The position numbers and the translations under genes were made by a program. The notes below the pieces were generated by a model that saw only the letters and a list, made by a program, of their open reading frames with translations, did no database searches and was not told the DNA's origin. Below, one piece after another: positions 47,701-57,832 of a DNA stretch of 64,000 nucleotides (position 1 is the stretch's first letter; the number at the start of each line of letters is the position of its first letter). Location of the stretch: the NCBI GenBank assembly GCA_016721385.1, contig JADKIE010000002.1, forward strand, positions 62,001-126,000, written 5' to 3'. This stretch comes from Chitinophagaceae bacterium. GTDB taxonomy: Bacteria; Bacteroidota; Bacteroidia; Chitinophagales; Chitinophagaceae.

Positions 47701-50700
47701 GCCAAAAAGCAGAATACACCATTGCTACAGGTTTCGATAAAATTTGGTTGATACATACTTTAAGTAAAATGGATAAAACAAACCCAACAACTTACTTAAC
47801 CATTACCAAATCACAATCAGCGTCATCTGCGCTATTGACGGGAGAAACCGACCGAGGCGGCATTGCCCTAAACTACGCTTTTGTACAACACAACCGGGTA
47901 TATAAAGGCAATGAAAACTTTAGCATTCCATGGAGTAATAAAGATTTACAAATTACCTACAATACATTTAGAGATAAACTACTGCCTGGTGCCAACGAAA
48001 AATGGAGTGTAAAAATTAGTGGTAATAAAGGAGAAAAATTAGCGGCAGAAGTTTTGGCAAGTATGTACGATGCATCGCTTGATCAATTTAAACCACACAG
48101 TTGGGATGCACTAAATATTTGGCCGGGTTTAAACAATACTGTTGCCTGGCAAGAAAACGGTTTTGCACAAGTAAACTCAGAAGAGTTTAACCAATTAGAA
48201 AGGACATATTATCCGTTAGAAGCAAAATCGTACGATGGATTGTTGAATGACTACTATAATTATGAATTTGTAAATAGACGGATGGGAAAGGTTATAAAGA
48301 ACCGGTCGCAAGACAATTAAATGACATAAGATTTACAAATGTGAACAATGCATTGCAGGCAAAGTTGGGTATTGAAGTCCGAAGTCAATCATCTGTAATT
48401 CAGGTATCACAACTATAATACGTTTAAGAGGAGAAAGTGTTCTTGGAAAAGGAGTAGATGTTATATATGTTGTTGATGGAACAGTTTTAACAAATATTGA
48501 TAATATTAACCTAGATGATTTTAAAGATGTTACTGTACAAACAGAGCAGGCCTTGTTTGGAAAAAGGGAAAAATGGGGCAATTGTTATAACAACAAACTC
48601 TGGCATTGGAAAACTATTAGGTACACAAAAATTAGTAGAAGTAAAAGTTAGAAAAAACTTCAACGAAACAGCCTTCTTCTTTCCTCAATTAAAAACAGAT
48701 GCGGAGGGCAATGTAGAGTTTAGTTTTACCATTCCGGAAGCATTAACGCAATGGAAATTATTAACCCTTGCACATACAAAAGATGCTGCAAGTGGCTATG
48801 CAGAAAAAACAGTGGTTACACAAAAACCTTTAATGGTACAGCCTAATGCTCCCCGTTTTATACGTGAAGGCGACAAAATGGAGTTTAGCGCCAAAGTGGT
48901 AAACCTAAGCGACAAGGAAGTAACAGGTACGGCTACCCTAGAGTTAATTGATGCTGCAACCAATACTCCGGTTGATGGTTGGTTTAAAAACATTTTCCCT
49001 ACACAATATTTTACCGTTGCGGCAGGCCAAAGCAGTGCTGTTAAATTTCCGATGGAAGTGCCATTTAACTTTAACAGTGCAATGAGCTACAGAATTGTGG
49101 CAAAAACTGCCGATGCAAGTGATGGAGAAGAAATGGCTATTCCTGTTTTAACCAACAGAATGTTGATTACAGAAAGTATGCCGCTTAATGTTAGAGGCAC
49201 AAATAGCAAAACATTTAAGTTTGAAAAATTAATTAATAGCGGCAGCAGTACAACTTTAAGCAATCATGCGGTAACGGTTGAATACACCAGCAATCCGGCT
49301 TGGTATGCTGTACAGGCATTGCCTTACTTAATGGAGTATCCGTACGAATGTGCCGAACAAACATTTAATCGCTATTATGCTAATACATTGGCAAGTTTTG
49401 TATCTAACTCTAATCCAAAAATAAAAGCGGTTTTTGAAAAATGGAAAAATGTAGATACTGCGGCTTTACTTTCTAATCTGCAAAAAAACGAAGAGTTAAA
49501 ATCTGCCTTATTACAAGAAACCCCTTGGGTATTAGAAGCACAAAACGAAGCTCAACAAAAAAAGAATATTGCCTTATTGTTTGATATGGTTAAGATGAGT
49601 GCAGAGCAGGAAAAAGCATTTACTAAACTAAAAGAAATGCAGTTGGATAATGGCGGATTTACCTGGTTTAAAGGCGGCAGAGATGACAGGTACATGACGC
49701 AATATATAATTACCGGCATTGGTCATCTGCGTAAATTGAAGGCTTTAAACAGCAGCAATTACGAAAATGTAAAAACCATTGTAGATAACGCCATTCCATA
49801 TTTAGATAAAAAAATTAAAGAAGATTACGACAATTTAATAAAATACAAAGCCAAACTATCTGCCAATAATACCGGCTACACACAAATTCAATATTTGTAT
49901 ATGCGTAGCTTTTTTAGTGAAATAAAAATTGCGGCATCATCGCAAAAAGCAGTTGATTATTACACAGGCCAAATAAAAAAATACTGGTTACAAAACAGCA
50001 AGTACATGCAAGGCATGATAGCATTAGCCTTACACAGAGGTAAAGATGCGACCACACCAAAAGCCATTATAAAATCTTTAAAAGAAAATGCTATTTACAA
50101 AGAAGAAATGGGCATGTACTGGAAAGATTGGGCAAGTGGTGGTGGCTATTACTGGCATCAGGCACCAATTGAAAGTCAGGCAATGATGATAGAAGTCTTT
50201 ACTGATATTGATGGTAATGTTACAACAGTTGATGATTTAAAAACATGGTTACTTAAACAAAAACAAACACAAAACTGGAAAACAACCAAAGCCACTGCTG
50301 AAGCATGTTATGCATTGTTATTAGGCGGCAGCAATTGGTTATCTGAAGAAAAAGAAGTGAGTATCAGGCTGGGCAATAGTGTAATAATAAATAGTAAAGA
50401 CGATGCCACACAAGCCGGCACAGGCTACTTCAAAAAAAGAATAGACGGAGAAAAAGTAAAAGCGGAAATGGGGAACATAACAGTTAATCTAAACGCCTCA
50501 ACTTCTCCTCAGGAAGCTGTGCATAAACCCCTAAACCAAACCTCTACTTCATGGGGCTCAGTTTATTGGCAATATTTTGAAGACCTTGACAAAATTACTT
50601 CGGCAGAAACACCACTTAAATTAAAGAAGCAATTATTTAAAGAAATTAACACAGATAAAGGCCCAAGTTTAGTTGCTATAAAGGATGGAGATGAATTAAA

Positions 50701-51031
50701 AGTAGGCGATAAAGTAAAAGTGCGTATCGAATTAAAAGTAGACAGAGATATGGAATACGTACACATGAAAGATATGAGAGCCGCTTGTATGGAGCCTACC
50801 AATGTTATCAGCGAATATAAATGGCAAGGAGGCTTAGGATATTATGAAAGTACAAAAGATGCCAGCACCAACTTTTTCTTTAGCTGGCTTAGCCGCGGCA
50901 GTTATGTTTTTGAATACCCCATGTTTGTAACACATACAGGTAATTTTAGTAATGGTATTACCACAATTCAATGCATGTATGCGCCTGAGTTTACCAGCCA
51001 TAGCGAAGGTATTAGGGTAAATGTGGAATAA
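44755..51031 (+). CDS. Alpha-2-macroglobulin family protein with plug-like insertion, multiply frameshifted
   Basis: One gene of about 2,090 residues read across four main frames; shifts near 45880, 45945, 47300, 48315, 48405 and 48560. ATG 44755 starts a signal peptide (LLCIIAVFFNFSIFSQ). The N-terminal ~380 residues are helical. MG domains follow (FTDRSIYRPNQTVYFKGI; VEEYKRPKFFVEV). A plug-like segment (VVDGTVLTNIDN..KNGAIVITT, 48455-48605) is inserted before the bait/MG region (FFFPQLKTDAEGNVEFSF). The thioester CAEQ is at 49349-49360, followed by the alpha-helical complement-like domain. Bacterial macroglobulins trap proteases to protect the envelope. The usual pbpC neighbour is absent. 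Confidence 0.85.
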
Positions 51032-51053
51032 TAAATTTCAATTATTTTGTTTG

Positions 51054-51093
51054 AGAGATGGCATCTTTTAAAAAGATGTCATCTCTTTTTTTT
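51054..51093 (+). terminator. Strong rho-independent terminator
   Basis: AGAGATGGCATCTTTT and AAAAGATGTCATCTCT, then a T run, 23 nt after the macroglobulin gene. Confidence 0.85.
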
Positions 51094-51126
51094 AAAATAC
51101 GTACATTTAATGTATAACTACAATTT

Positions 51127-51534
51127 ATGAGTGCTACGCCCAATAATCAAGCTTATTCCATCTCAATCCGTTTAAGAAAAATGGAAAACCTTCATATTGT
51201 TTTTTGGTTATTAAAAGATATTAGTTGGTGTATGGTATGGAAGCCATTAGGCATTGCCATGATTGTGCCAACTTTAGCTATTGCCATTTGGATTGTATTT
51301 AAAAACAAAGATTTTGTAAGCGAAGTGTGCCACAACCTGGCTATTGTATTTTGGATAAGCGCCAACAGTTTTTGGATGATAAGTGAATTTTTTAATTTTG
51401 ATGAAACCCATTTACTATTTGGCCTAACCGGCAAACAAACAGCCATGATTCCTTTTTGCTTAGGCTTACTTTCTTTAATGTATTATTATATTATTTGGAA
51501 GCCAAGACATAAAGATGCTATTGAAACTTTATAA
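51127..51534 (+). CDS. Small integral membrane protein
   Basis: 135 residues (or 117 from ATG 51181, which follows a shorter leader). Three or four spans: WLLKDISWCMVWKPLGIAMIVPTLAIAIWIVF, VCHNLAIVFWISANSFWMISEFF and FCLGLLSLMYYYIIW. It has a conserved-looking aromatic/acidic pattern EFFNFDETHLLFGLTGKQ. No family recognised. Confidence 0.7.
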   Translation: MSATPNNQAYSISIRLRKMENLHIVFWLLKDISWCMVWKPLGIAMIVPTLAIAIWIVFKNKDFVSEVCHNLAIVFWISANSFWMISEFFNFDETHLLFGLTGKQTAMIPFCLGLLSLMYYYIIWKPRHKDAIETL

Positions 51535-51613
51535 AAAAGATGACACCTTTTTAAAAGATTTCATCTTTACAAAATAAGTTCATTTAAAATTTGCCTTTGT
51601 TGGTCTCATTGCC

Positions 51614-51636
51614 TTTGTTGGTCGCCGACCAACAAA
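51614..51636. terminator. Perfect palindrome between convergent genes
   Basis: TTTGTTGGTCG, C, then CGACCAACAAA. A second TTTGTTGGTC lies 18 nt upstream (51597-51605). It may terminate both convergent genes; lack of a loop also fits a protein-binding operator. Confidence 0.45.
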
Positions 51637-51674
51637 TTTCTGATCAACAAGTTTTTGCCTTAGCACTAAAAATT

Positions 51675-52432
51675 TTAATCTAAAATATAACTCAGTCGCA
51701 CTGTAATACGTGCAGTTTTATCTTTACTGTATGTATCATTAATACCACCGTAACTATCTTCCTCTACACTACCCTTTCCCGTTATTTGAAACACACCCAT
51801 ACTGGCATCTTTTAATTTGCCAATATCTCCATCGCCGGTTTTTACAATCTTTTGTGCTCTTTCTTTAGCATCTTGTGTTGCCTTTACAATTAAATCGTGT
51901 TTTAAGCTTGGTAAGTCGCTAAAAGTGTATTGCACCTGATTGGGATTAAATTGAATACCCGAATTAATCAACTCTGCCGTTTGATCAATTACTGTTTCAA
52001 TCTTTTTCATTAATTCAGGATTTTTTTTACTGCTGAAAGAAATGGTTTGTGTGGCGGTGTAGCCATCAAAAATACTTTCGGATTTTGTGCTGTTGTTTTC
52101 ACTTTCAATAGTTACTGTACGATAGCTTTTATCGAAGTTTACACCGCTAAACGTAATTTCACTTTCCTTAAATCCTTTGCTTAAAAAAAATTGTTTAACC
52201 TTAGCCTTATCGGCAGTTATTAAGTTGTAAGCTTCTTTTGCATCCATTGCTTTGGTGTCAAAATGCCCACTCCAGTAAATTTCGTCGCTGGTAAAATCTT
52301 TGGTGCCAAGGCCTACAACCGAAATAGTATCTTGCTTAGCATTTCGATTTTTAAAGCTGCACCTAAAATAAAAGCTGTAATAATAATTGATAACCCAATA
52401 ATGGCGGGTTTGAGAAACGAGTCTGATTTCAT
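51675..52432 (-). CDS. SIMPL (DUF541) domain protein, frameshifted
   Basis: ATG 52432 opens one membrane span (FLKPAIIGLSIIITAFILGAAL). One T of the run near 52347-52352 is missing; repairing it gives ..DTISVVGLGTKDFTSDEIYWSG, the SIMPL opening, joined to the main frame (AYNLITADKAKVKQFFLSKGF.. to ..KDKTARITVRLSYILD). About 252 residues. It has the usual alternating strand/helix SIMPL fold, anchored to the inner membrane and facing the periplasm. Family function is poorly known (the name comes from an IRAK-kinase interacting protein). Confidence 0.82.
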
Positions 52433-52651
52433 TTTGTTGTTAGTTTAAATTTTGCATAAATGTAATATGAAAAATTGATTAGGTGTGAGATAAAGTATTG
52501 TTAAAGATGGCAGTTTGGAGTTTGGTGCTAGTAGGTATCAGGTCAATAGACAGATTGCTTGGCTCAAAGGAAATTTTAAATAGCGAATAAATCATAAATT
52601 AAGTTCTTCTCATCGTACCCATACACCTTTGGCAGCCCTACAGCAAATACT

Positions 52652-52659
52652 TATCTTTG
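52652..52659 (+). promoter_or_regulatory. Putative -7 box of aspS
   Basis: TATCTTTG fits TAnnTTTG, 56 nt before the aspS start. Confidence 0.5.
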
Positions 52660-52715
52660 TTAGCTGAAATTGGATAACCAAGTCATAATTTATCATTTAT
52701 AACTCATAACAATAT

Positions 52716-54560
52716 ATGTATCGTACACACACTTGTGGGCAATTAAGATTAACTGATGTAAACGCAACCGTAACCCTTGCCGGATGGGTGCAAACTGTAA
52801 GAAAGTTTGGGAGCATAACCTTTGTTGATTTAAGAGACAGATATGGTATCACTCAGTTGCTTTTTTCAGAAAATTTGAATGCAGCGTTGGAAGCCAATCC
52901 TTTGGGCAGAGAATTTGTTTTGCAAGTAACGGGTACAGTGAACGAACGCAGCAGTAAAAATGCAAACATTCCTACCGGCGAAATTGAAATTGTTGTTACC
53001 GAATTTAAGATTTTAAATAAAAGTGCTGTACCTCCTTTTAGCATACAAGATGATACCGATGGTGGCGATGAGTTAAGAATGAAATATCGCTACTTAGATT
53101 TAAGAAGAAATATTGTAAAGAAAAATTTAGAGCTACGCTATGCCGTGGGTAGAAGTACCAGAAATTATTTGCATGAAAATAATTTCATGGATATTGAAAC
53201 ACCATTCTTAATTAAAAGCACTCCCGAAGGTGCAAGAGATTTTGTAGTGCCAAGCCGTATGAATGCAGGGCAGTTTTATGCTTTGCCACAAAGCCCACAA
53301 ACCTTTAAGCAATTGTTAATGGTTAGTGGTTACGACCGATACTATCAAATTGTAAAATGCTTTAGAGATGAGGATTTACGGGCAGACAGGCAACCGGAAT
53401 TTACTCAAATAGATTGCGAAATGTGTTTTGTGGAGCAAGAAGATATTTTACAAATGTTTGAAGGGTTGGTAAAACGAATTTTTAAAGATGTAAAAAGTAT
53501 TGACTATACAGACACAGTACAACGCATAACTTGGGAGGAAGCCATGTGGCAATATGGCAATGATAAACCCGATATTCGTTTTGATATTAAAATTTGTAAT
53601 ATTAAATTTCCACAACACACATTTCCATCTAAGCAAAGCCAATCTGCATTAATTGATGGTGCAAACTTTGGTGTGTTTGACGATGCTGAAACGGTTGTAG
53701 CAATTGCCATTCCAAATTGCAGTGAATACACTCGTAAACAAACCGATGAATTAACTGAATGGGTAAAGCGGCCGCAAATTGGCATGAAAGGCTTGGTGTT
53801 TATTAAGTGTAACGCAGATGGTACTTTTAAAAGTAGTGTAGATAAATTTTACAGCGAAGAAAAATTAAAAGCTATTGCTGAAGCTGCCAATGCAAAAGCT
53901 GGTGATTTAATTTTAATTTTAGCTGGCACAGAAGAACGTACTCGTAAAGCCACAAGCGATTTACGTATGTACATGGCAGATAAATTAGGCCTACGTAAAA
54001 AAGATGAATTTAAATTGTTGTGGGTGTTAGATTTTCCGTTGTTTGAATTTGCGTTGGAAGATCAAGATGGTGGCGGTGCTGGTCGTTGGGTGGCAAGGCA
54101 TCATCCGTTTACAAGCCCCAAACCAAGTGATGTGGAGACAATGATTAACAATTCGCCGAAGGTTGAAAACCTGGATAAATATTTAGAACATCCATATGCA
54201 AACATTAAAGCCAATGCTTACGACATGGTGCTTAATGGCAATGAGATTGGTGGCGGCTCCATAAGAATTTTTCAAAAAGAATTACAACAAAAAATGTTTG
54301 CTGCCTTAGGTATGAATGAAGAAGAGCAGCAACACAAATTTGGTTTTTTATTAGGTGCTTTTGAATATGGTGCTCCGCCACACGGTGGTTTGGCTTTTGG
54401 CTTTGACAGATTGTGTGCAATATTAGGTGGCAGCGAAACCATAAGAGACTTTATTGCTTTTCCTAAAAATAATAGTGGCAGAGATGTAATGATTGATGCA
54501 CCTTCAACTATTGATACTAAACAGTTTGAGGAATTGCAGATAAAATTGGATTTGAAATAG
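52716..54560 (+). CDS. aspS: Aspartyl-tRNA synthetase
   Basis: 614 residues, intact. An OB-fold anticodon-binding domain (GWVQTVRKFGSITFVDLRDR) is followed by the class II catalytic domain. Motif 1 region is ETPFLIKSTPEGARDF; motif 2 is CFRDEDLRADRQPEFTQID; a bacterial-type insertion lies at about residues 290-420; motif 3 is GGLAFGFDRLCAILGG. It charges tRNA-Asp with aspartate in the cytosol. Slightly longer than many bacterial forms. Flanked by SIMPL on the other strand and a hydrolase. Confidence 0.95.
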   Translation: MYRTHTCGQLRLTDVNATVTLAGWVQTVRKFGSITFVDLRDRYGITQLLFSENLNAALEANPLGREFVLQVTGTVNERSSKNANIPTGEIEIVVTEFKILNKSAVPPFSIQDDTDGGDELRMKYRYLDLRRNIVKKNLELRYAVGRSTRNYLHENNFMDIETPFLIKSTPEGARDFVVPSRMNAGQFYALPQSPQTFKQLLMVSGYDRYYQIVKCFRDEDLRADRQPEFTQIDCEMCFVEQEDILQMFEGLVKRIFKDVKSIDYTDTVQRITWEEAMWQYGNDKPDIRFDIKICNIKFPQHTFPSKQSQSALIDGANFGVFDDAETVVAIAIPNCSEYTRKQTDELTEWVKRPQIGMKGLVFIKCNADGTFKSSVDKFYSEEKLKAIAEAANAKAGDLILILAGTEERTRKATSDLRMYMADKLGLRKKDEFKLLWVLDFPLFEFALEDQDGGGAGRWVARHHPFTSPKPSDVETMINNSPKVENLDKYLEHPYANIKANAYDMVLNGNEIGGGSIRIFQKELQQKMFAALGMNEEEQQHKFGFLLGAFEYGAPPHGGLAFGFDRLCAILGGSETIRDFIAFPKNNSGRDVMIDAPSTIDTKQFEELQIKLDLK

Positions 54561-54652
54561 GGGGAGATAAGGATGAACCTGATTTGAACGGATTTAAAAG
54601 ATAGAATGATTTTCCACTTTTTTTCTTATCTTTTCGTCACAAAACATTTTGT

Positions 54653-55524
54653 ATGAAGTTGAATAGACTATTTGTTGCGCTGTTGTTATTGGCAGTAATG
54701 GCATCTTGCAAAAAAGATGAACCCTATAACGACGGAGTAACCGTTACCGCTAAAAACTTATATAATGTTGCTTATGGGCCCGATGGCAAGCAAACAATGG
54801 ATATTTATTTACCTGCAGGCCGCAGAAGTGATAGTACAAAAGTAATGATACTCATACATGGTGGCGGATGGACAACCGGAGATAAAATTGACCTAAACAG
54901 TTATGTAGATTCTTTTAAAAAACGCCTGCCCGAATATGCTTTTTTAATATCAATTACCGGTTATCGGCTGGCGGCACAACCAATGTTTTTCCAGCACAGG
55001 AAGATGATATACGCCTTGCCTTAAATTATGTTTATTATAAAGCAAGCGATTATCAGGTAAGTCAAAAAATAGTTTTAGCAGGCGCTAGCGCCGGTGGGCA
55101 TTTGGCAATGTTGCAAGGCTATAAAGATTCGTTTACGGTAAAACCTAAAGCAATTGTTTCTTTCTTTGGTCCGTCCGATTTAGTTGATATGTATATAAAT
55201 CCGGTTGGTGGTAGTAATGCTTTACGTTTACTTTTGGCAGCAGCGGTTGGTAAAACACCAACACAGGATATGCCATTGTATTTAAACAGCAGCCCTGTAA
55301 ATTTTATTCGCTCCACATCGGCACCTACTATATTATTACACGGCAGTTTAGATCCCTTGGTAGATACTATGCAATCTATTAAAGTAAAAGATTTATTAAC
55401 ACTTGCAGGTGTTACCAATCAATATGTAAATTACCCAACCGGCGGCCATGGCGATTGGAGCAATGCTACCTATACCGATGCTTTTAATAAGGTGCAGGCA
55501 TTTTTAAGAGCAAATGTTAGATAA
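54653..55524 (+). CDS. Lipoprotein alpha/beta hydrolase, frameshifted
   Basis: About 290 residues with a lipobox (LLLAVMASC). Motifs: HGGGWTTGDK, YRLA, then (after a one-base shift near 54970-54985) NVFPAQEDDIRLALNYV, the nucleophile elbow GASAGGHLAM, HGSLDPLVDTMQS with the acid, and GGHGDW with the His. The same class as the gene at 18986-19866 and clearly related (both HGGGW-TGDK), so they are paralogues. Likely surface esterase. A terminator follows. Confidence 0.85.
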
Positions 55525-55544
55525 TTAACCTTTTTAACTAATTT

Positions 55545-55570
55545 AAAAGCACCATGTTGGTGCTTTTTTT
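55545..55570 (+). terminator. Rho-independent terminator
   Basis: AAAAGCACCA-TGT-TGGTGCTTTT with a T run, 21 nt after the hydrolase stop. Confidence 0.8.
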
Positions 55571-55585
55571 ATTTTACTTTGTAAT

Positions 55586-56893
55586 ATGAAAAAGTTAGCA
55601 TTTTTTTTATTCCTTATTATTTGCACAAAGGCAATTTTTTGCCAAAGCGATTCTGTATTATTATATAAAAACGGAGCCCAAAATTCAAAAGCAAAATTGT
55701 ACGCACTTACACAGCAAAGTATTAAACAAAATTTATCGCTTGCACTAACTACCGAAACTGAGGAGAATTGGCAAGATGCTTTTAATGCTATTGAAGTAAT
55801 CAATTATCAGTCTGCTTTAGTTAATAGCAAAGTTGCTTTGGCATTTACACAAATACAAAACCGCACACCACAATTTCAACGTTCGTTGTTGGAATTGTGC
55901 TATGCAAAATTCCCAGTAACCTACAATGCAATTGTAAAAAAAACATTTGATACAGTATCTCACTTTAAAATACTTGCCATGTGTGGCGAATATTTGTTGT
56001 TGCCTCAAAATAAAGCAAAATTCGCTTCTGCAATTTATACCAGAATTGAAAATTTAATAAAGAACGACAGTGCAAACAAAACAAATCCTTTTTTGATAAG
56101 CCTTGCTATTAATGCCCGTTTTCAAATGGGTTTTGCAAAAGAAACGCCCACTGAAAGAGCCTTAAACTTATTAAAATACGTTCCCGATTTTTTAAGTAAA
56201 GATTATTTGCCCGGTAATGTAATAGTGTATAGTTTTCAACGAAAAAACAGAAACTATCCGGGTTTAGCAATTGTAAGAAGTGGTGATGGCAGTTTTGTAA
56301 AAGATAAGGATGATACTTATTTTTCCGTGCCACAATTGGCAAGAAGTATAAATAATTTGCCCGGCTATTTAACCAACGGCAATACACCTCAAGGCGTTTT
56401 TAAAATGAATGGTTTTGATGTTAGCAAATTAGATGCAATTGGCCCAACCGAAAATTTACAGCTTGCCCTACCTGTAGAGTGTACTAAACAACAATATTTT
56501 AACGACTCTGCAATTGCAGATAATAACTGGCAACAGCAAGATTATAAAAATATATTACCAAAACACTGGCGGGGAAACGTTACAATATACGAAGCATTTT
56601 TTGCAGGCCTTGCAGGCCGTACCGAAATTATTGCACATGGTACAACAGTAAATCCTGATTATTACAAAGGCCAACCTTATTACCCACATACGCCAACCGA
56701 AGGTTGCTTATGTACCAAAGAAATATGGAGCAACATAGATGGAAAAAGAGTAGAAAGTAATCAACAAAAATTAATTGATGCTGTAAAAAAAGCAGGTGGT
56801 GCTAATGGGTACTTAATTGTAATTAATATTGAAGACGAACAAAGGTCTGTTACACTAAAAGATATATTACCCTATTTAAAACAAGTTAACTAA
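55586..56893 (+). CDS. Exported protein with L,D-transpeptidase-like C-terminus
   Basis: 435 residues. Signal peptide LAFFLFLIICTKAIFCQ. The N-terminal ~200 residues are helical. The C-terminal half has NTPQGVFKMNGF, EIIAHGTTVNPDYY and HTPTEGCLCTKEIW. The order (T-P-G, then H-G-T, then a GC nucleophile) fits the YkuD-type L,D-transpeptidase site, though spacing is unusual. If so it would cross-link or modify peptidoglycan. Its stop overlaps the truncated haemoglobin start by one base (TAATG), a sign of coupling. Confidence 0.65.
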   Translation: MKKLAFFLFLIICTKAIFCQSDSVLLYKNGAQNSKAKLYALTQQSIKQNLSLALTTETEENWQDAFNAIEVINYQSALVNSKVALAFTQIQNRTPQFQRSLLELCYAKFPVTYNAIVKKTFDTVSHFKILAMCGEYLLLPQNKAKFASAIYTRIENLIKNDSANKTNPFLISLAINARFQMGFAKETPTERALNLLKYVPDFLSKDYLPGNVIVYSFQRKNRNYPGLAIVRSGDGSFVKDKDDTYFSVPQLARSINNLPGYLTNGNTPQGVFKMNGFDVSKLDAIGPTENLQLALPVECTKQQYFNDSAIADNNWQQQDYKNILPKHWRGNVTIYEAFFAGLAGRTEIIAHGTTVNPDYYKGQPYYPHTPTEGCLCTKEIWSNIDGKRVESNQQKLIDAVKKAGGANGYLIVINIEDEQRSVTLKDILPYLKQVN

Positions 56894-57267
56894 TGAAAAA
56901 AGATATTGAATGTAGAGAAGATATTGAAAAGTTGATTACGCAGTTTTACAGCAAAGTGAGAGCTGACGAAAAAATTAGTTTTCTTTTTAAAGACATTAAT
57001 TGGCAGCATCATATTCCGGTGATTGTTGATTTTTGGGAAACTATCCTTTTAGATAATCCTATTTACAAAAAAAATGCAATGGAAGTGCATTATGATGTAA
57101 ATAAAAAAACGCCACTTATAAAAGATTATTTTGAAAGCTGGATTGCCCTATTCCTTTTAAGTGTAGATGAATTATTTGAAGGAAAAAATGCAACACTTGC
57201 TAAAACAAGGGCAAAATCAATTGCCGATGTTATGTTTTTTAAAATGAGTACAAGCCATGCAAATTAA
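56893..57267 (+). CDS. Group III truncated haemoglobin
   Basis: 124 residues, helical, with the group-III pattern (IEKLITQFYSKVRADEKISFLFKDINW..H; WETILLDNPIYKKNAMEVHYDVN; FESWIALFLLSVDELF). The proximal His is likely in EVHYDV and the conserved Trp in FESWIALF. These small haem proteins bind O2 or NO in the cytosol; cofactor use here is inferred. The start overlaps the previous stop, and its last 11 bases overlap the ElaA-like start, so the three genes form one operon. Confidence 0.85.
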   Translation: MKKDIECREDIEKLITQFYSKVRADEKISFLFKDINWQHHIPVIVDFWETILLDNPIYKKNAMEVHYDVNKKTPLIKDYFESWIALFLLSVDELFEGKNATLAKTRAKSIADVMFFKMSTSHAN

Positions 57268-57710
57268 ATGGACTATTAATAAGTTTGATGAATTATCTGC
57301 TAAAGTACTATATGCCATTATGCAATTACGCAATGAGTTTTTGTGGTGGAACAAAACTGTGTTTATCAGGATGCAGATAATAAAGATCAGGCATCTTACC
57401 ATTTATGTGGGTGGCTAAATAATGAGCTGGTTGTCTACTGCCGCATTTTACCTAAAGGGTTGGCATATGATGATTATGCTAGCATTGGCAGAGTTATATC
57501 ATCACCTAAATACCGTAACACTGGCTTTGGTAAGTTGCTTATTGCCAAAGCTATTGAACTTACAAATAACCTTTATCCCAATACAAAAATAAAAATTGGC
57601 GCTCAGCTTTATCTTAAAAAATTTTACCAAAGCTTGATTTTGAACAACATGGAGAGGGTTATTTGGAAGATGGTATACCTCATATCCCCATGCTTTTAAA
57701 AAAATCTTAA
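57257..57710 (+). CDS. ElaA-type GNAT acetyltransferase, frameshifted
   Basis: 151 residues after repair of shifts in T runs near 57332 (FFVVEQNCVYQDAD..) and near 57632 (..FDFEQHGEGYLEDGIPHIPMLL). Pattern of ElaA: YAIMQLRNEFFVVEQ, CRILP, IGRVISSPKYRNTGFGKLLIAKAIEL with the acetyl-CoA-binding RxxGxG/A, and the IPHIPM end. Acetylates an unknown amine. ElaA is small and cytosolic. It overlaps the haemoglobin gene. Confidence 0.85.
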
Positions 57711-57832
57711 TTTATAAGCAATATTGTTACCCTTATGTCGTTTTATAGTTTAGTAAAGCAATTTTCTTTACAAAAAAGCCGATTTCTTTACTAATATCCA
57801 ATTTTCTTTAGAAAGACTAAATCTGATTTCGA

